51,880 nt of DNA from Paenibacillus_AK sp041641375 (GCA_041641375.1 JBEPYM010000008.1:1-51880); one strand, 5' to 3'. Counted from the stretch's first letter, positions 8,564 to 18,181 are shown. Program-made: numbers and translations. The notes: a model not told the origin generated them from the letters alone.

Positions 8564-9599
8564 ACAGACTCGAAAGCTCCGGGAACACAGTGTTCGACTG
8601 TTGACAGCCGCAGCTGCATTGACCTTAGCTGCATCTCTTGCAGGGTGCAGTCTTCTCCCTCAGGAGGAGGAATCGCTCAAGCCGCCACTCGTGAAACCGG
8701 CGAAGGAGCAAATCGAGCTTCATGAGGCGAAGCGCAGCTCTATCGTGAGGAAGCTGGCAGGAGTCGCTTCGTTCGAAGCTTATCAGATTACGTATTATGA
8801 TGTTGCGGAGTCAGGCGTTCGCGTAAGCGAGATGAAGGTGAAATCCGGAGATACTGTCAAGCCGGGAGATCTGTTGCTGCGTATGGATGATGAGGGCCTG
8901 GAGCTGACACGCATGCAGCGTCAGCTGGATGTGGAACGGAAGGTGCTGCAGCTGGAAGAGCAGAAGCAGAAGCGCGACGAGGCGCAAATTAGAATCGCGC
9001 TGATGGAGCTCCAGATTGCTCGCGAACAGCTTGCTATCGCTGAACGTCGACTGGAAGGAAGAAAATTGTATGCGAAAACGGGCGGTGTCGTTGTGTATGC
9101 CGCAGATTTGAAGGCGGGCGACAGTGTGACGGCCTATCAGCCGATCATCGGAATCGCTGATCCGAGCAAGCTGCGGCTTGCCTATAGTGTGACGAGCGCG
9201 AACGACTTGACTCCGATCAAGGTAGGCATGGATGTCGAGGTGAAGATCGGCGCCGTTATTGCAGCAGGCAAGGTGGCGCAGACACCGGCAACCGCACCGT
9301 TTACTACGGACAAGAGGCAGCAGGAACAGAATGCCAAGACGCTGTATATCAATCTTGACAAGCTGCCGGAAGGAGCCAGGATGGGAGGACTTGCGGACTT
9401 CTCCATCACCATCGAGAAACGCGACAACGTGATTGTGCTGCCCAACCGGGCGATCAGAACGTATCTGGGGAGAAATTATGTGCTTGTTCTGGACGGCGAG
9501 AGCCGCAAGGAATTCGATATCCAGAAGGGTATTGAGACCCCGACGGAAACAGAGATTGTGAAGGGTATTACCGAAGGTCAGAAAGTGATCATTCAATAG
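8556..9599 (+). CDS. HlyD/MacA-like membrane-fusion lipoprotein
   Basis: A periplasmic-adaptor-type protein anchored as a lipoprotein: signal sequence with lipobox LAGC, then a biotinyl-lipoyl-like half motif (VSEMKVKSGDTVKPGDLLLRMDDE). An alpha-helical hairpin rich in Glu/Gln/Arg and a beta-barrel region with a second lipoyl half follow. In Gram-positives such proteins pair with FtsX-type permeases. The TTG at 8556 is preferred because GGAGG (8542-8546) lies nine bases upstream; the ATG at 8547 abuts that site. The start overlaps the ATPase stop by eight bases, indicating translational coupling. Confidence 0.8.
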   Translation: MDKQTRKLREHSVRLLTAAAALTLAASLAGCSLLPQEEESLKPPLVKPAKEQIELHEAKRSSIVRKLAGVASFEAYQITYYDVAESGVRVSEMKVKSGDTVKPGDLLLRMDDEGLELTRMQRQLDVERKVLQLEEQKQKRDEAQIRIALMELQIAREQLAIAERRLEGRKLYAKTGGVVVYAADLKAGDSVTAYQPIIGIADPSKLRLAYSVTSANDLTPIKVGMDVEVKIGAVIAAGKVAQTPATAPFTTDKRQQEQNAKTLYINLDKLPEGARMGGLADFSITIEKRDNVIVLPNRAIRTYLGRNYVLVLDGESRKEFDIQKGIETPTETEIVKGITEGQKVIIQ

Positions 9600-9622
9600 C
9601 GAGCAAAGGCTGGAGGTACGGC

Positions 9623-12490
9623 ATGAACGTATTGCTGCTGTTTATTTATCGCAAAATGATGAACACCAGATGGCTGATGCTGTCGCTGCTTGGCGGGATC
9701 ATTTTGTCTGTGGCCGTCTCGTCCAGCATGCCGATCTACAAGGGCGCTGTGCTTCAGCGAATGCTGGTGAAGGAACTGGAGCGATTTCAGGAAGTTTCGA
9801 AGACATACCCGGGAAGGCATAGCTCCGTCGTATTGCTGAGCAAGGAGACGGAGCCACAGCTGCGGCGTACACTCATCCGTCAAACCGATGAATTCCTGGA
9901 GAAGGAGCTGGTTCGACGTTATCCATTGCCTGTATTGGTTTCGGGCCGAGCAAGAGCAACGGATACGCACAGCTTTATACCGGTTGATAAAGTGAAATAT
10001 GATCCGAGTGTCAACAGGGCAGCTCATATCGCTGCAATGGAAGACTTGGAGGACCATATCAGAGTGATTGATGGAAGGCTGCCGGCTGCTACTGGCAAGG
10101 AAGGAGTCTATGAAGCGCTCGTTGTATCAAGTGCACTGGAGCAGCTCAAGATTGTGCTTGGGCAGGAGCTGGAACTAAAGGAGAAAGTAAACGGCGCCCA
10201 GGTTACCATCGTGCCTGTCGGCGTCTTCGACCGGAAAGATGAGTACGATTTGTTCTTTCCGTCGGCATCATTATCAATCCATTATAATGCGCTGTTTATT
10301 CCGTTCAGGCAATTTGAGAGCGACTTTACGGAACGACAGCGACTTCCCGTGCAGCGTATGGAATGGAACGCTGCCCTTGATTACAAACATATTCGTCTGT
10401 CAGATGCGCTTGACCTGATCCATGTACATGGCAACGCACAGCGTTATTATGATGAGACGTTCGCACAGCATAAGCTTACTCTTGACATGGCGCCGACAAT
10501 TATGACGTACAACGCCAAGGAAGCGAATTTGCAGACGCTGCTCTGGTCGCTGAACGTTCCCGTGCTGACGCTTCTGGCGTTCTATATGTTCATGGTGGCG
10601 CACCTCATCGTTGATCGTCAAAAGACGGAAATTGCAGTATTGCGCAGTCGCGGGGCAGGCAAGGCGCAAATTATTGGAATTTATGCGGTCGAAAGCATGC
10701 TGCTCGCGGCTGCCGCTATGATTCCCGGATTATGGATGGGAAAATGGTTCACGACGGTTCTAGGTGCATCCAATGGTTTTCTCGAATTCGTAAACCGGGC
10801 TGCCTTACAGACGCAGCTGGAAAGCGAAGCGTGGCTGTATGGAGGAGTGGCGGCGCTTGTAAGCGTGCTACTGATCCTCATACCGGTATACCGTTCAACA
10901 CGCTCAACAATTGTATCGCATAAGCAGTCCATGGCGCGCAGCGCGCAAAAGCCGTTCTGGCACAAGTGGTTTCTCGATCTTGCGCTATTGCTTGTCTCCT
11001 TGTACGGTATGTATATGTTCCGTGCGAGAACGGAGACACTAGCTTCGCTCGGCTTGCAGTCGACAGACATTCGCATTGACCCGCTGCTGTTCTTCGTGCC
11101 GAGCTTGTTCTCTGTTGGCGCGGGCTTATTATTACTGAGGCTGTATCCGTGGCTCGTCCAATTTATCTATATTATGTTTCGCAGATGGTGGAAGCCTTCG
11201 CTGTATAACACGCTGATTTCGGTCGGACGGTCGTTGCACCAGTATCAGTTTCTGATGATTTTTCTCATTCTCACGATGTCTACCGGTATTTTCTCATCCA
11301 GTGCGGCTCGAACCTTGAATGAAAATCTCGATGATCAGATTCGATATCGAGAAGGCGCCGATATACGCCTGACGTTCCGTTGGGAGAATGATGAGATGCC
11401 TTCTGGTGCTGGAGACGGCATGGATTTACCGTCTTCTCCTGTGGTGCAGGCTAAGGTTCAATATTCGGAACCACCGTTCGATGCTGTGCGTCAATTACCA
11501 GGTGTTCAGGAAGCGGCCAAGGTGTTTCTAAAGAACGAAGTTTCTTTTACAAGCGGCAAACAGAAAGGTACAACCAACCTCATCGCGATCGACACCGACG
11601 AGTTCGGACGAACGAGCTGGATGAAGGATGGACTGTTGCCGCATCACTTCTATGACTATTTGAATCTGATAGCGCCCGAAACGTCGGCGGTGCTGATTTC
11701 GCGATCGATGGCAAATCAGTACAAGCTGAAGGAAGGGGATACAATTACGATAGGCTGGAGAGGGGTACAGGAGGTTCCTTTCCTGATTTACGGTATCATT
11801 GATTATTTCCCAACCTTCAATCCGCTGCCGCAAGGTATTGAGAAATCAGGAGCGAAACCAAAGGAACCGCTGCTCGTGGTCGGACATCTGTCATCCGTTC
11901 AGAACAGGCTGGCGCTGCTGCCTTACGAGGCCTGGGTGAAGCTGGAAGCGCCATCCTCACGTAAAGAGCTGTTTCAGGCGATCGCAGACAAGGGAATGCC
12001 GCTGACTGGATATCGAGATTCTGTTCAGGCTCTGGCGGATGGACGAAGCGATCCGTTTCGTCTTGCTGTGAACGGCGTGATGACAATGGGCTTTCTCTTG
12101 TCCGTGAGCATCTGTTTCTTTGGATTTTTGCTGTATTGGATATTATCATTAAAAGCGAGGACGCTCCAAATCGGCATCTTCAGAGCGATGGGGCTTACGC
12201 TTCGCGAAGTGGTAAGCATGTTGGGCTTCGAGCAGTTGCTGACCTCAGGCGCGGCGCTGCTAATTGGTTTCATTACTGGCCAACTCGCGTCCAGATTGTT
12301 CGTACCGTTCTTCCAGCTCGGCTTCGATCCCAAATCAAGCGTACCGCCCTTTCAGGTGTCGTTTGATCCTTCGGATACGACGAGGCTTACGGTCATGTTC
12401 GGCATCATGATGATCATAGCCTTGGGAATTCTCGGGATGATGATGGCGAGGATCAAGATCAATCAGGCTGTCAAGCTTGGAGAGGATTAA
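9623..12490 (+). CDS. FtsX-type ABC transporter permease (large, two FtsX modules)
   Basis: A 955-residue membrane protein. It has an N-terminal membrane segment and a large extracellular domain (about residues 45-300). A first FtsX-like module follows (about 305-440), then more membrane segments and a second extracellular domain (about 570-790). A second FtsX module ends it (about 810-950). This duplicated architecture occurs in lipoprotein-release and peptide-efflux permeases of Firmicutes and is longer than classic MacB. GGAGG precedes the ATG. It is the third gene of an ATPase-adaptor-permease operon. The transported substrate is unknown. Confidence 0.83.
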   Translation: MNVLLLFIYRKMMNTRWLMLSLLGGIILSVAVSSSMPIYKGAVLQRMLVKELERFQEVSKTYPGRHSSVVLLSKETEPQLRRTLIRQTDEFLEKELVRRYPLPVLVSGRARATDTHSFIPVDKVKYDPSVNRAAHIAAMEDLEDHIRVIDGRLPAATGKEGVYEALVVSSALEQLKIVLGQELELKEKVNGAQVTIVPVGVFDRKDEYDLFFPSASLSIHYNALFIPFRQFESDFTERQRLPVQRMEWNAALDYKHIRLSDALDLIHVHGNAQRYYDETFAQHKLTLDMAPTIMTYNAKEANLQTLLWSLNVPVLTLLAFYMFMVAHLIVDRQKTEIAVLRSRGAGKAQIIGIYAVESMLLAAAAMIPGLWMGKWFTTVLGASNGFLEFVNRAALQTQLESEAWLYGGVAALVSVLLILIPVYRSTRSTIVSHKQSMARSAQKPFWHKWFLDLALLLVSLYGMYMFRARTETLASLGLQSTDIRIDPLLFFVPSLFSVGAGLLLLRLYPWLVQFIYIMFRRWWKPSLYNTLISVGRSLHQYQFLMIFLILTMSTGIFSSSAARTLNENLDDQIRYREGADIRLTFRWENDEMPSGAGDGMDLPSSPVVQAKVQYSEPPFDAVRQLPGVQEAAKVFLKNEVSFTSGKQKGTTNLIAIDTDEFGRTSWMKDGLLPHHFYDYLNLIAPETSAVLISRSMANQYKLKEGDTITIGWRGVQEVPFLIYGIIDYFPTFNPLPQGIEKSGAKPKEPLLVVGHLSSVQNRLALLPYEAWVKLEAPSSRKELFQAIADKGMPLTGYRDSVQALADGRSDPFRLAVNGVMTMGFLLSVSICFFGFLLYWILSLKARTLQIGIFRAMGLTLREVVSMLGFEQLLTSGAALLIGFITGQLASRLFVPFFQLGFDPKSSVPPFQVSFDPSDTTRLTVMFGIMMIIALGILGMMMARIKINQAVKLGED

Positions 12491-12530
12491 TAGACAAGGC
12501 CGAGGGAGAGCTTCCCTCGGCCTTGTCTAT
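12490..12530. terminator. Perfect 18-bp bidirectional hairpin
   Basis: ATAGACAAGGCCGAGGGA (12490-12507), a 5-base loop GAGCT, and its exact complement (12513-12530). The repeat begins at the last base of the permease stop codon and ends just before the convergent receptor gene's stop, so both transcripts can end here. Confidence 0.88.
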
Positions 12531-12531
12531 A

Positions 12532-14631
12532 TTACGATTTGAACACCTGCAGCGCGTCTTTCAGAGCGACAGACAGCTCCTCCAGCTCGCTTGCTATCTC
12601 GACGGAGCGGTCGCTGGTCAGCTTCTGGCGGTCAGCCAGCCCGGATACCTGATCAGTCGTCGCGGCTGCTTCCTGGGAGACGGCGCTTACGGTTTCCATC
12701 ACAGCTGCCAACTCCTGCTGAGCTTCCACTGATTGAACGATAGAGCTCCTCGCGTCCTCGAAGCTTGACAGAAATTGCTGCATAGCTGCCGCGACCTCGT
12801 TGAAGATGCTCTCAGACGCTTGAACGGACATGGTCTGACGCTTGAAAATATCGCCCGAGGAAGCGATCAGACTGCTTGTTTCGTCCATATCGCCGCGAAT
12901 GCGTTCGATTGCCTCCGCTGCCGATTCAATCGAGCTGGCTGATTTGCCCGCCAAATTACGAATTTCTCCGGCAACAACCATGAAGGCTCGGCCATTCTCA
13001 CCGGATTGCGCGGCTACGATGGAGGCATTCAACGCAAGGATGTTAATTTGTCTGGAGATGGCTGTCAGCAAGTCCAGAACGGCATTTACCGCCACTGTAT
13101 GCTCCTGCAGCTTCTCCACACGCTCCAGCAGCAGCATGACGTTGCTCTCCGCATCCCTGTTGCCCGTACGTAATTGCTTCATCGTATCTGCTCCCTTCCT
13201 GCTGGATTCGCTTACTTGCAGCGTAACCGAATGCATGATTTTGTTGCTTGTATCAAGCTGCTGCAATTTCGCAAACAGACGGCCGTTCAATTCGTTCGAA
13301 CGCTCAGCATCGTGCGCAAGATTGCTTGAGCCGGCTGCCAGCTCTCTCATCGCAACTACAATTTCTTCCGATGCTGCCCTCGATCTCAGCGCCTGCTCAT
13401 TCATTTGCTCGGTATAGTCCATCAGCTTGTCCGATGTCATACGTGCTTTCTCCACTACCTCTCCAATTCGTTCCAGCATCAGATTGAAGCTGGCCCCTAC
13501 TCCGCCAATCTCATCCTTGCGTCGATCAGGCAAGCGCACCTGCAAGTCACCATCTTCGGCTAGCCTCATTGTCTGCCTTGCCTGGATCAGCGGCTTCCCA
13601 ATATATTGATAGCCCCAATACCCCAGCGCAGCGGCCGCCAGCAAGGACAGTCCGATTGCGGCGAAGAATCCAGCCTGTATGCTAGCCATATCCTCCAGAA
13701 GCGCCTTCATCGGAATGCTTCCAGCAACAACCCAGTCGTATTTCTCTGTTCGATGCTCTGTCAACAGATGCGAGCTCTGAATGCGATAAGTGTCCGAAGG
13801 CTCGATCTGTCGAAATGCCGCATAGCTGGAAGAGAACGGGAATTCTTCTGTGTTGGCGTAAATAACGACGCTGCCACTGTCAATCAGATGGAGGTTGCCA
13901 AGTCCGCCGAACGTAATATCCTTCAGCATAGAGCCGATGAAGCTGACGCGAAACTCCATGACGAATACGTCTGACCATTGCAGGGCTTCCTTGTTCCAGT
14001 AGGCTTTGGCAAAGCCGAACACGAACTCCTGCGTATCCGAATTGAAATAGGAGCCTTTCCTCGGCGGAAGCCAGTAGTTGGCCCCCTTCAGCTTCACCGC
14101 TTCCTGCACCCAAGGCTGATCGAATGCCTTCTCAACGAGCGTGCTGTTCACCCGGGAGTATCCTACGTTCTCATGGGAGCTTCGAAGGATCGTCATGCTT
14201 TGCACCATTGTGTTGGCGTTCGTGATGCCTGAAAAGTATTTGCGAATATTCTCGTCGAAATTCGGCCACTCCTCGGGCTTCAGCTTCTGCCGATCAGGCA
14301 GCAGGAACAAATTTTGCTGCATGTAGATGCCCGATTGATTAAACAGACCTTCGATCTGGCTCATCCAACGATCGATGTCCCTGGCCGTGTCGCGCGTCAC
14401 CTGCGAGGCGTTGTCACCCATCTTCTGCTCCAGAGCATTCATTGTAACGCGATAGGAAATTGCTCCGACCACGATTGCTCCAATAAGGGCGCTAATAAGA
14501 AACATCGCGAATAAGCGTACGCCGATCGAACGAATAGGAGACCCTCGGTACGAAAGAAGCAGATTGACTGATCGAAGCGCCTTCAGTCGAGCCTGGAGCT
14601 GTCCTAACAAATGCCCTGATCTGAGTTTCAT
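12532..14631 (-). CDS. Methyl-accepting chemotaxis protein
   Basis: About 699 residues: an N-terminal membrane segment (VRLFAMFLISALIGAIVVG), a Cache-like extracellular sensor of about 260 residues, and a second membrane segment. A HAMP domain follows (GKPLIQARQTMRLAEDGDL onward). The cytoplasmic signalling hairpin tip reads ISRQINILALNASIVAAQSG, a diverged version of the usual IAxQTNLLALNAAIEAARAG. I chose the ATG at 14631 because GGGGGAAAT precedes it; the frame opens at 14691. Lying between sugar importers, it may sense a related saccharide. A cre-like site and repeated GTTTTTG boxes lie upstream. Confidence 0.88.
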   Translation of the reverse strand: MKLRSGHLLGQLQARLKALRSVNLLLSYRGSPIRSIGVRLFAMFLISALIGAIVVGAISYRVTMNALEQKMGDNASQVTRDTARDIDRWMSQIEGLFNQSGIYMQQNLFLLPDRQKLKPEEWPNFDENIRKYFSGITNANTMVQSMTILRSSHENVGYSRVNSTLVEKAFDQPWVQEAVKLKGANYWLPPRKGSYFNSDTQEFVFGFAKAYWNKEALQWSDVFVMEFRVSFIGSMLKDITFGGLGNLHLIDSGSVVIYANTEEFPFSSSYAAFRQIEPSDTYRIQSSHLLTEHRTEKYDWVVAGSIPMKALLEDMASIQAGFFAAIGLSLLAAAALGYWGYQYIGKPLIQARQTMRLAEDGDLQVRLPDRRKDEIGGVGASFNLMLERIGEVVEKARMTSDKLMDYTEQMNEQALRSRAASEEIVVAMRELAAGSSNLAHDAERSNELNGRLFAKLQQLDTSNKIMHSVTLQVSESSRKGADTMKQLRTGNRDAESNVMLLLERVEKLQEHTVAVNAVLDLLTAISRQINILALNASIVAAQSGENGRAFMVVAGEIRNLAGKSASSIESAAEAIERIRGDMDETSSLIASSGDIFKRQTMSVQASESIFNEVAAAMQQFLSSFEDARSSIVQSVEAQQELAAVMETVSAVSQEAAATTDQVSGLADRQKLTSDRSVEIASELEELSVALKDALQVFKS

Positions 14632-14658
14632 ATGATTTCCCCCAACCTGAATTTCATT

Positions 14659-14674
14659 TGTAAAAGCGCTTACA
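14659..14674 (-). promoter_or_regulatory. Candidate cre site before the chemotaxis receptor
   Basis: TGTAAAAGCGCTTACA has a palindromic AAGCGCTT core. It matches the cre consensus with one mismatch when aligned on the central CG. It lies 28 bases upstream of the chosen ATG, between a candidate -10 (TATGAT, 14692-14687) and the gene, the same geometry as the GH5 cre-like site. Confidence 0.5.
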
Positions 14675-14728
14675 TCTCTCTCGACAATCATAGCATGTCA
14701 AAGAACGACAATGAAGGACAAGACCAAT

Positions 14729-14767
14729 CAAAAACATGACAAAAACGACGACGATTTTCGCAAAAAC
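14729..14767. promoter_or_regulatory. Three CAAAAAC boxes in the receptor/importer divergent region
   Basis: CAAAAAC occurs at 14729-14735, 14740-14746 and 14761-14767, with start spacings of 11 and 21 bp (one and two helical turns). On the minus strand the boxes read GTTTTTG, like the boxes of the TTTTGG operator found elsewhere in this window. ATTTTCG (14754-14760) abuts the last box. They could serve the receptor gene, the importer operon, or both. The regulator is unknown. Confidence 0.4.
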
Positions 14768-14792
14768 AGGAATGCGGTCCAATCAGAATGTA

Positions 14793-14864
14793 AAAATCAC
14801 GCACAAATTCGCATGATTGCCTTATCAACATCTGCCTGCCCTCCCGTTATACTTCAAATATACT
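14793..14864 (+). promoter_or_regulatory. Promoter region of the second sugar importer
   Basis: AAAATCACGCAC (14793-14804) is nearly identical to AAAATCACACAC (16673-16684) before the binding-protein gene of the same transporter. Downstream are -10-like hexamers TATACT at 14848-14853 and 14859-14864. TCAACA (14825-14830) is a possible -35, 17 bases before the first of these. Confidence 0.4.
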
Positions 14865-14877
14865 GATAAGGATGGGG

Positions 14878-15804
14878 ATGCTTATGAACAATCAAAGTGC
14901 TGTTTCTCCGAAGAAAAGCACCTTCTGGACAACAAGCCGCAAGGATGCGCTAGCCGGATGGCTGTTTCTCGCTCCGGAGATGATTGGTGTCATTGTATTA
15001 GGTGCTTTTCCGATTATTTTCTCGCTGTTTTTAAGCTTCACGAATTGGAACCTCGTCGGAGGACTTTCCTCGATTACGTTTGCAGGGCTGGACAACTATT
15101 TGGCTCTGTTCGAAGATGACAAGTTTATGATGGCGATACGCAACAACGTTATATTCACGTTCTATACAGTGCCCGTGGGATTGTTTCTGGCTCTTCTGAT
15201 GTCCGTTGCGATTCATAGCAAGGTATACGGCCAGAGCTATTTCAAGGTCGCCTTCTTTATCCCATATATCTCCTCGATTATCGCGCTTGGAGCAGTGTGG
15301 GGCGCACTGTATCATCCGACTCGCGGTCCGATCAACGGTTTCCTGAAGAACATAGGCATTGATAATCCTCCTATGTGGCTGGCGGACTCCTCGTGGTCGC
15401 TTACATCCATTATTATCATTTCCATCTGGGCGGGGCTTGGATACAAAATTATAATCTTCATCGCCGGCTTGACCAACATACCGGACGAGCTTTATGAAGC
15501 GGCGAAGATTGACGGAGCGAATTCCCGTCAAACGTTCTTCAGCATTACAATTCCGCTGCTTGGACCGACCATATCGTTCCTGCTCATTACGACGCTGATG
15601 GCGTCCTTCAAAGTGTTCGATCTGATCTCGTTCCTCACCGGAGGCGGTCCGAACAATTCATCGACCGTGCTCGTATATCGGATCTATGAGGAAGGCTTCC
15701 GCAATTTCCGCATGGGATATGCATCGGCAATATCCTGGGTGTTGTTCCTGATTGTCGGCATCATTACGCTTGCAACCTGGAAGCTAAGAAATAAGAAGGA
15801 CTAG
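14878..15804 (+). CDS. Sugar ABC transporter permease, MalF/UgpA type
   Basis: About 308 residues, with six membrane segments and the EAA loop LYEAAKIDGANSRQTFFSI. The middle contains the typical LxxGGGPxNxS sequence of CUT1 MalF-type permeases. The start is ambiguous among ATGs at 14872, 14878 and 14884. AAGGA (14868-14872) favours 14878. It is the first gene of an importer unit whose second permease begins 12 bases after its stop. Confidence 0.9.
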   Translation: MLMNNQSAVSPKKSTFWTTSRKDALAGWLFLAPEMIGVIVLGAFPIIFSLFLSFTNWNLVGGLSSITFAGLDNYLALFEDDKFMMAIRNNVIFTFYTVPVGLFLALLMSVAIHSKVYGQSYFKVAFFIPYISSIIALGAVWGALYHPTRGPINGFLKNIGIDNPPMWLADSSWSLTSIIIISIWAGLGYKIIIFIAGLTNIPDELYEAAKIDGANSRQTFFSITIPLLGPTISFLLITTLMASFKVFDLISFLTGGGPNNSSTVLVYRIYEEGFRNFRMGYASAISWVLFLIVGIITLATWKLRNKKD

Positions 15805-15815
15805 GGGGGATCAGC

Positions 15816-16652
15816 ATGGTAAGCAAAAGATTCGACATGTCGAGAATGATATTTACGATTGTATTTGCAGCGATTTCCGTGTTCTTTCTGACACCGCTGT
15901 TCTGGATGGTATCCGCCGCCTCCAAGTTTGAACAGGACGTATTGATTTATCCGATTCAATGGATTCCGACGGACTGGAATCTGATTGGAAATTTCAAGCA
16001 GGTCTGGATGGGCAAAATTCCATTCATGATGTTCTATTACAATTCAATCAAGCTGTCGATCGCCATGACTTTCACGACACTGCTGTTCTCCTCGATGGCG
16101 GCCTACGCATTTACCAAGATTCAATTCAAGGGACGAGACTTTTCATTCGGCTTGCTGCTCTCGCTGATGATTATTCCTGCCGAGTCCACACTCGTTCCCC
16201 GCTATTTGCTGCTCAAGTGGCTGGGGCTGTACAACTCGCATGCAGGTCTCATTATTCTTGGCATGTTTTCGATCTATTTCACGTTCCTGTTCCGACAGTT
16301 CATGCTTAGCATTCACAACGATTATATCGAAGCGGCCAAGATAGATGGCGCAGGATACTGGAGGGTATACTGGAGCATTATACTGCCGTTGTCCAAGCCG
16401 ATCGTTGCCACGGTGGGCATCATCAAGTTCATCTGGTCGTGGAACGACTATCAGGCACCGCTTATTTTCCTGATCAGCCGCAAGCTGTATCCGATTCCGC
16501 TCGGCATGCAGCTGTTCCGCGACGATTTTACGCACAACTATGCGGTGGTCATGATGGCTGCCCTATCCGCGATCGTTCCGCTGCTCATCGTATTTATCAT
16601 TTTGCAAAAGCAGGTGATTAAAGGGATTTCGTTAGGCGGGGTAAAAGGGTAA
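15816..16652 (+). CDS. Sugar ABC transporter permease, MalG type
   Basis: 278 residues with six membrane segments, EAA loop YIEAAKIDGAGYWRVYW, and the family-typical C-terminus QKQVIKGISLGGVKG. AGGGGGG precedes the ATG. It pairs with the MalF-type permease upstream. The binding-protein gene follows after 98 bases, with its own apparent promoter. Confidence 0.9.
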   Translation: MVSKRFDMSRMIFTIVFAAISVFFLTPLFWMVSAASKFEQDVLIYPIQWIPTDWNLIGNFKQVWMGKIPFMMFYYNSIKLSIAMTFTTLLFSSMAAYAFTKIQFKGRDFSFGLLLSLMIIPAESTLVPRYLLLKWLGLYNSHAGLIILGMFSIYFTFLFRQFMLSIHNDYIEAAKIDGAGYWRVYWSIILPLSKPIVATVGIIKFIWSWNDYQAPLIFLISRKLYPIPLGMQLFRDDFTHNYAVVMMAALSAIVPLLIVFIILQKQVIKGISLGGVKG

Positions 16653-16663
16653 AGGGATGGCAC

Positions 16664-16711
16664 ATTTTCGACAAAATCACACACCTGAACGGAAGTATCC
16701 GCCTGTATAAT
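16664..16711 (+). promoter_or_regulatory. Internal promoter before the sugar-binding protein
   Basis: A consensus -10 TATAAT (16706-16711) has no good -35 at 17 bp, suggesting activation. Upstream is ATTTTCGACAAAA (16664-16676), similar to ATTTTCGCAAAAA before the permease operon (14754-14766). AAAATCACACAC (16673-16684) is also shared with that region. It would allow extra expression of the binding protein relative to the permeases. Confidence 0.5.
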
Positions 16712-16750
16712 GAGGGCAAGCACCGCATAAGAGTCCAAGGGGGAATCAGA

Positions 16751-18112
16751 GTGAAAGCAAAGCTGAAGGTAATGGCAAGCACAGCGTTGATTGCAGTAGT
16801 AGCGCTCGGCGGTTGCGCTTCGAATTCGGGGAGCGGCAGCCAAACAGGAAGCGGAACACAGTCGGGTACAACGGAAGCACCCAAAAAGAATGTAACGATT
16901 AAATACTACAACTGGGACAGCGATGCGGAGGCTGCTGCGACCGCCAAGGTCATTGAGGCTTTCCAGAAAAAGCATCCGCACATCAAGGTAGAATCGGTGA
17001 ATCTGGTGCCCGGCAACTCGGTGGAAAGCTTGAAGAAGCTTGATGTCGTTCTTGCATCTGGCGAGCAGGTGGATGTGCTGAAATTCGCCAACATTGAGGA
17101 AACGCTTGCACGCGCTGCGATTGGGGTGCTGGCGCCGCTGGATGATTACTATACGAAGAATAAAATCAACCCTGCGGATGAATATTATGTCAATCCGAAG
17201 TATAAAGGCAAGCATTACGGTATGATGCATACGACCACGAACTGGTTTGTCATGTTCAACGAGGATGCCTTGAAAGAAGCGAATTTGCCGCTCCCGAAAT
17301 TCGACTGGACCTGGGATGATTTCCGTGATTACGCGAAGAAGCTGACGAAGGGTGAGGGCAACACGAAGCGGTACGGCACATACTTCCATACGTTCGCCGA
17401 GTATCCGAATATGATCGCCTTCACAGACAAGGCCAACCCTTACGTGAACAAGGATTTGAAGCCTCACTTCGACGACGCGTCATTCGCCACCTTCTTCAAG
17501 CTGCGCCGCGCGATGGAGAAGGATGACAAAAGCGTGAAGACATTCGCCGAGACGATCGGCGCGAAGCTGAACATCAACAATGAGTATACGTCCGGACAGG
17601 CAGCTATGGTCGTTACCGGCAGCTTTACGATTCCTCCGGTTTCCAATCAGGAGCAGTTCAAGCATAAATTCAAGACGATGTTCGCGCCGCTGCCGAAATC
17701 GACCAAGAGTGCGCCTGAAGGGCTTACCAACATTGGCGGTACGTATGTAACAATCGCCAATAGCTCCAAGCATAAGGATGAGTCGTACGAATTCATGCGT
17801 TACATGACGACGGAGTCCGAGGCGCGGGTAGGCTTGTCCGGCTGGAAGAAGGTAGACAGCACGGCGCTCCTGGAACGCTTGTATGGCAATGTGAAGAATG
17901 CGATTGACCTTCCGTCGCTCAGGGAAACACTTTATGACAAGCGTGTCAAGACGGCTGTCGATACAGAAATATCAGTTCCTTACGCGAATCAGCTGCGCAA
18001 GGTGATCAATGATGGCTTCAGCAAATACATTCTGGATAATATTTCAGAAGAGGAAGCTCAGAAGTTTATGATGGCGGAAGCCGATAAGGTCATTAAACAG
18101 TTCAAGCCATAA
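16751..18112 (+). CDS. Extracellular sugar-binding lipoprotein, family 1
   Basis: 453 residues with signal peptide, lipobox LGGC (Cys22), a Gly/Ser/Thr-rich linker, then a bacterial family 1 solute-binding fold (VTIKYYNWDSDAEAAATAKV onward). The start is GTG with AAGGGGGAA upstream. It supplies substrate to the MalF/MalG-type permeases just upstream. No ATPase accompanies the set. A YesM/YesN pair follows, the usual regulator for such importers. Substrate not identifiable. Confidence 0.9.
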   Translation: MKAKLKVMASTALIAVVALGGCASNSGSGSQTGSGTQSGTTEAPKKNVTIKYYNWDSDAEAAATAKVIEAFQKKHPHIKVESVNLVPGNSVESLKKLDVVLASGEQVDVLKFANIEETLARAAIGVLAPLDDYYTKNKINPADEYYVNPKYKGKHYGMMHTTTNWFVMFNEDALKEANLPLPKFDWTWDDFRDYAKKLTKGEGNTKRYGTYFHTFAEYPNMIAFTDKANPYVNKDLKPHFDDASFATFFKLRRAMEKDDKSVKTFAETIGAKLNINNEYTSGQAAMVVTGSFTIPPVSNQEQFKHKFKTMFAPLPKSTKSAPEGLTNIGGTYVTIANSSKHKDESYEFMRYMTTESEARVGLSGWKKVDSTALLERLYGNVKNAIDLPSLRETLYDKRVKTAVDTEISVPYANQLRKVINDGFSKYILDNISEEEAQKFMMAEADKVIKQFKP

Positions 18113-18137
18113 TCGACCATGTGTTGGAGTGATATCG

Positions 18138-18169
18138 ATGCCAGGCTGCCCGTCAGGGCGTCCTGGCAT
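18138..18169 (+). terminator. Intrinsic terminator after the binding-protein gene
   Basis: A hairpin ATGCCAGG-CT-GCCC-GTCA-GGGC-GT-CCTGGCAT with a 4-base loop, followed by TTTCCATCTTGTTTT. It separates the importer from the histidine kinase gene. Confidence 0.82.
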
Positions 18170-18181
18170 TTCCATCTTGTT

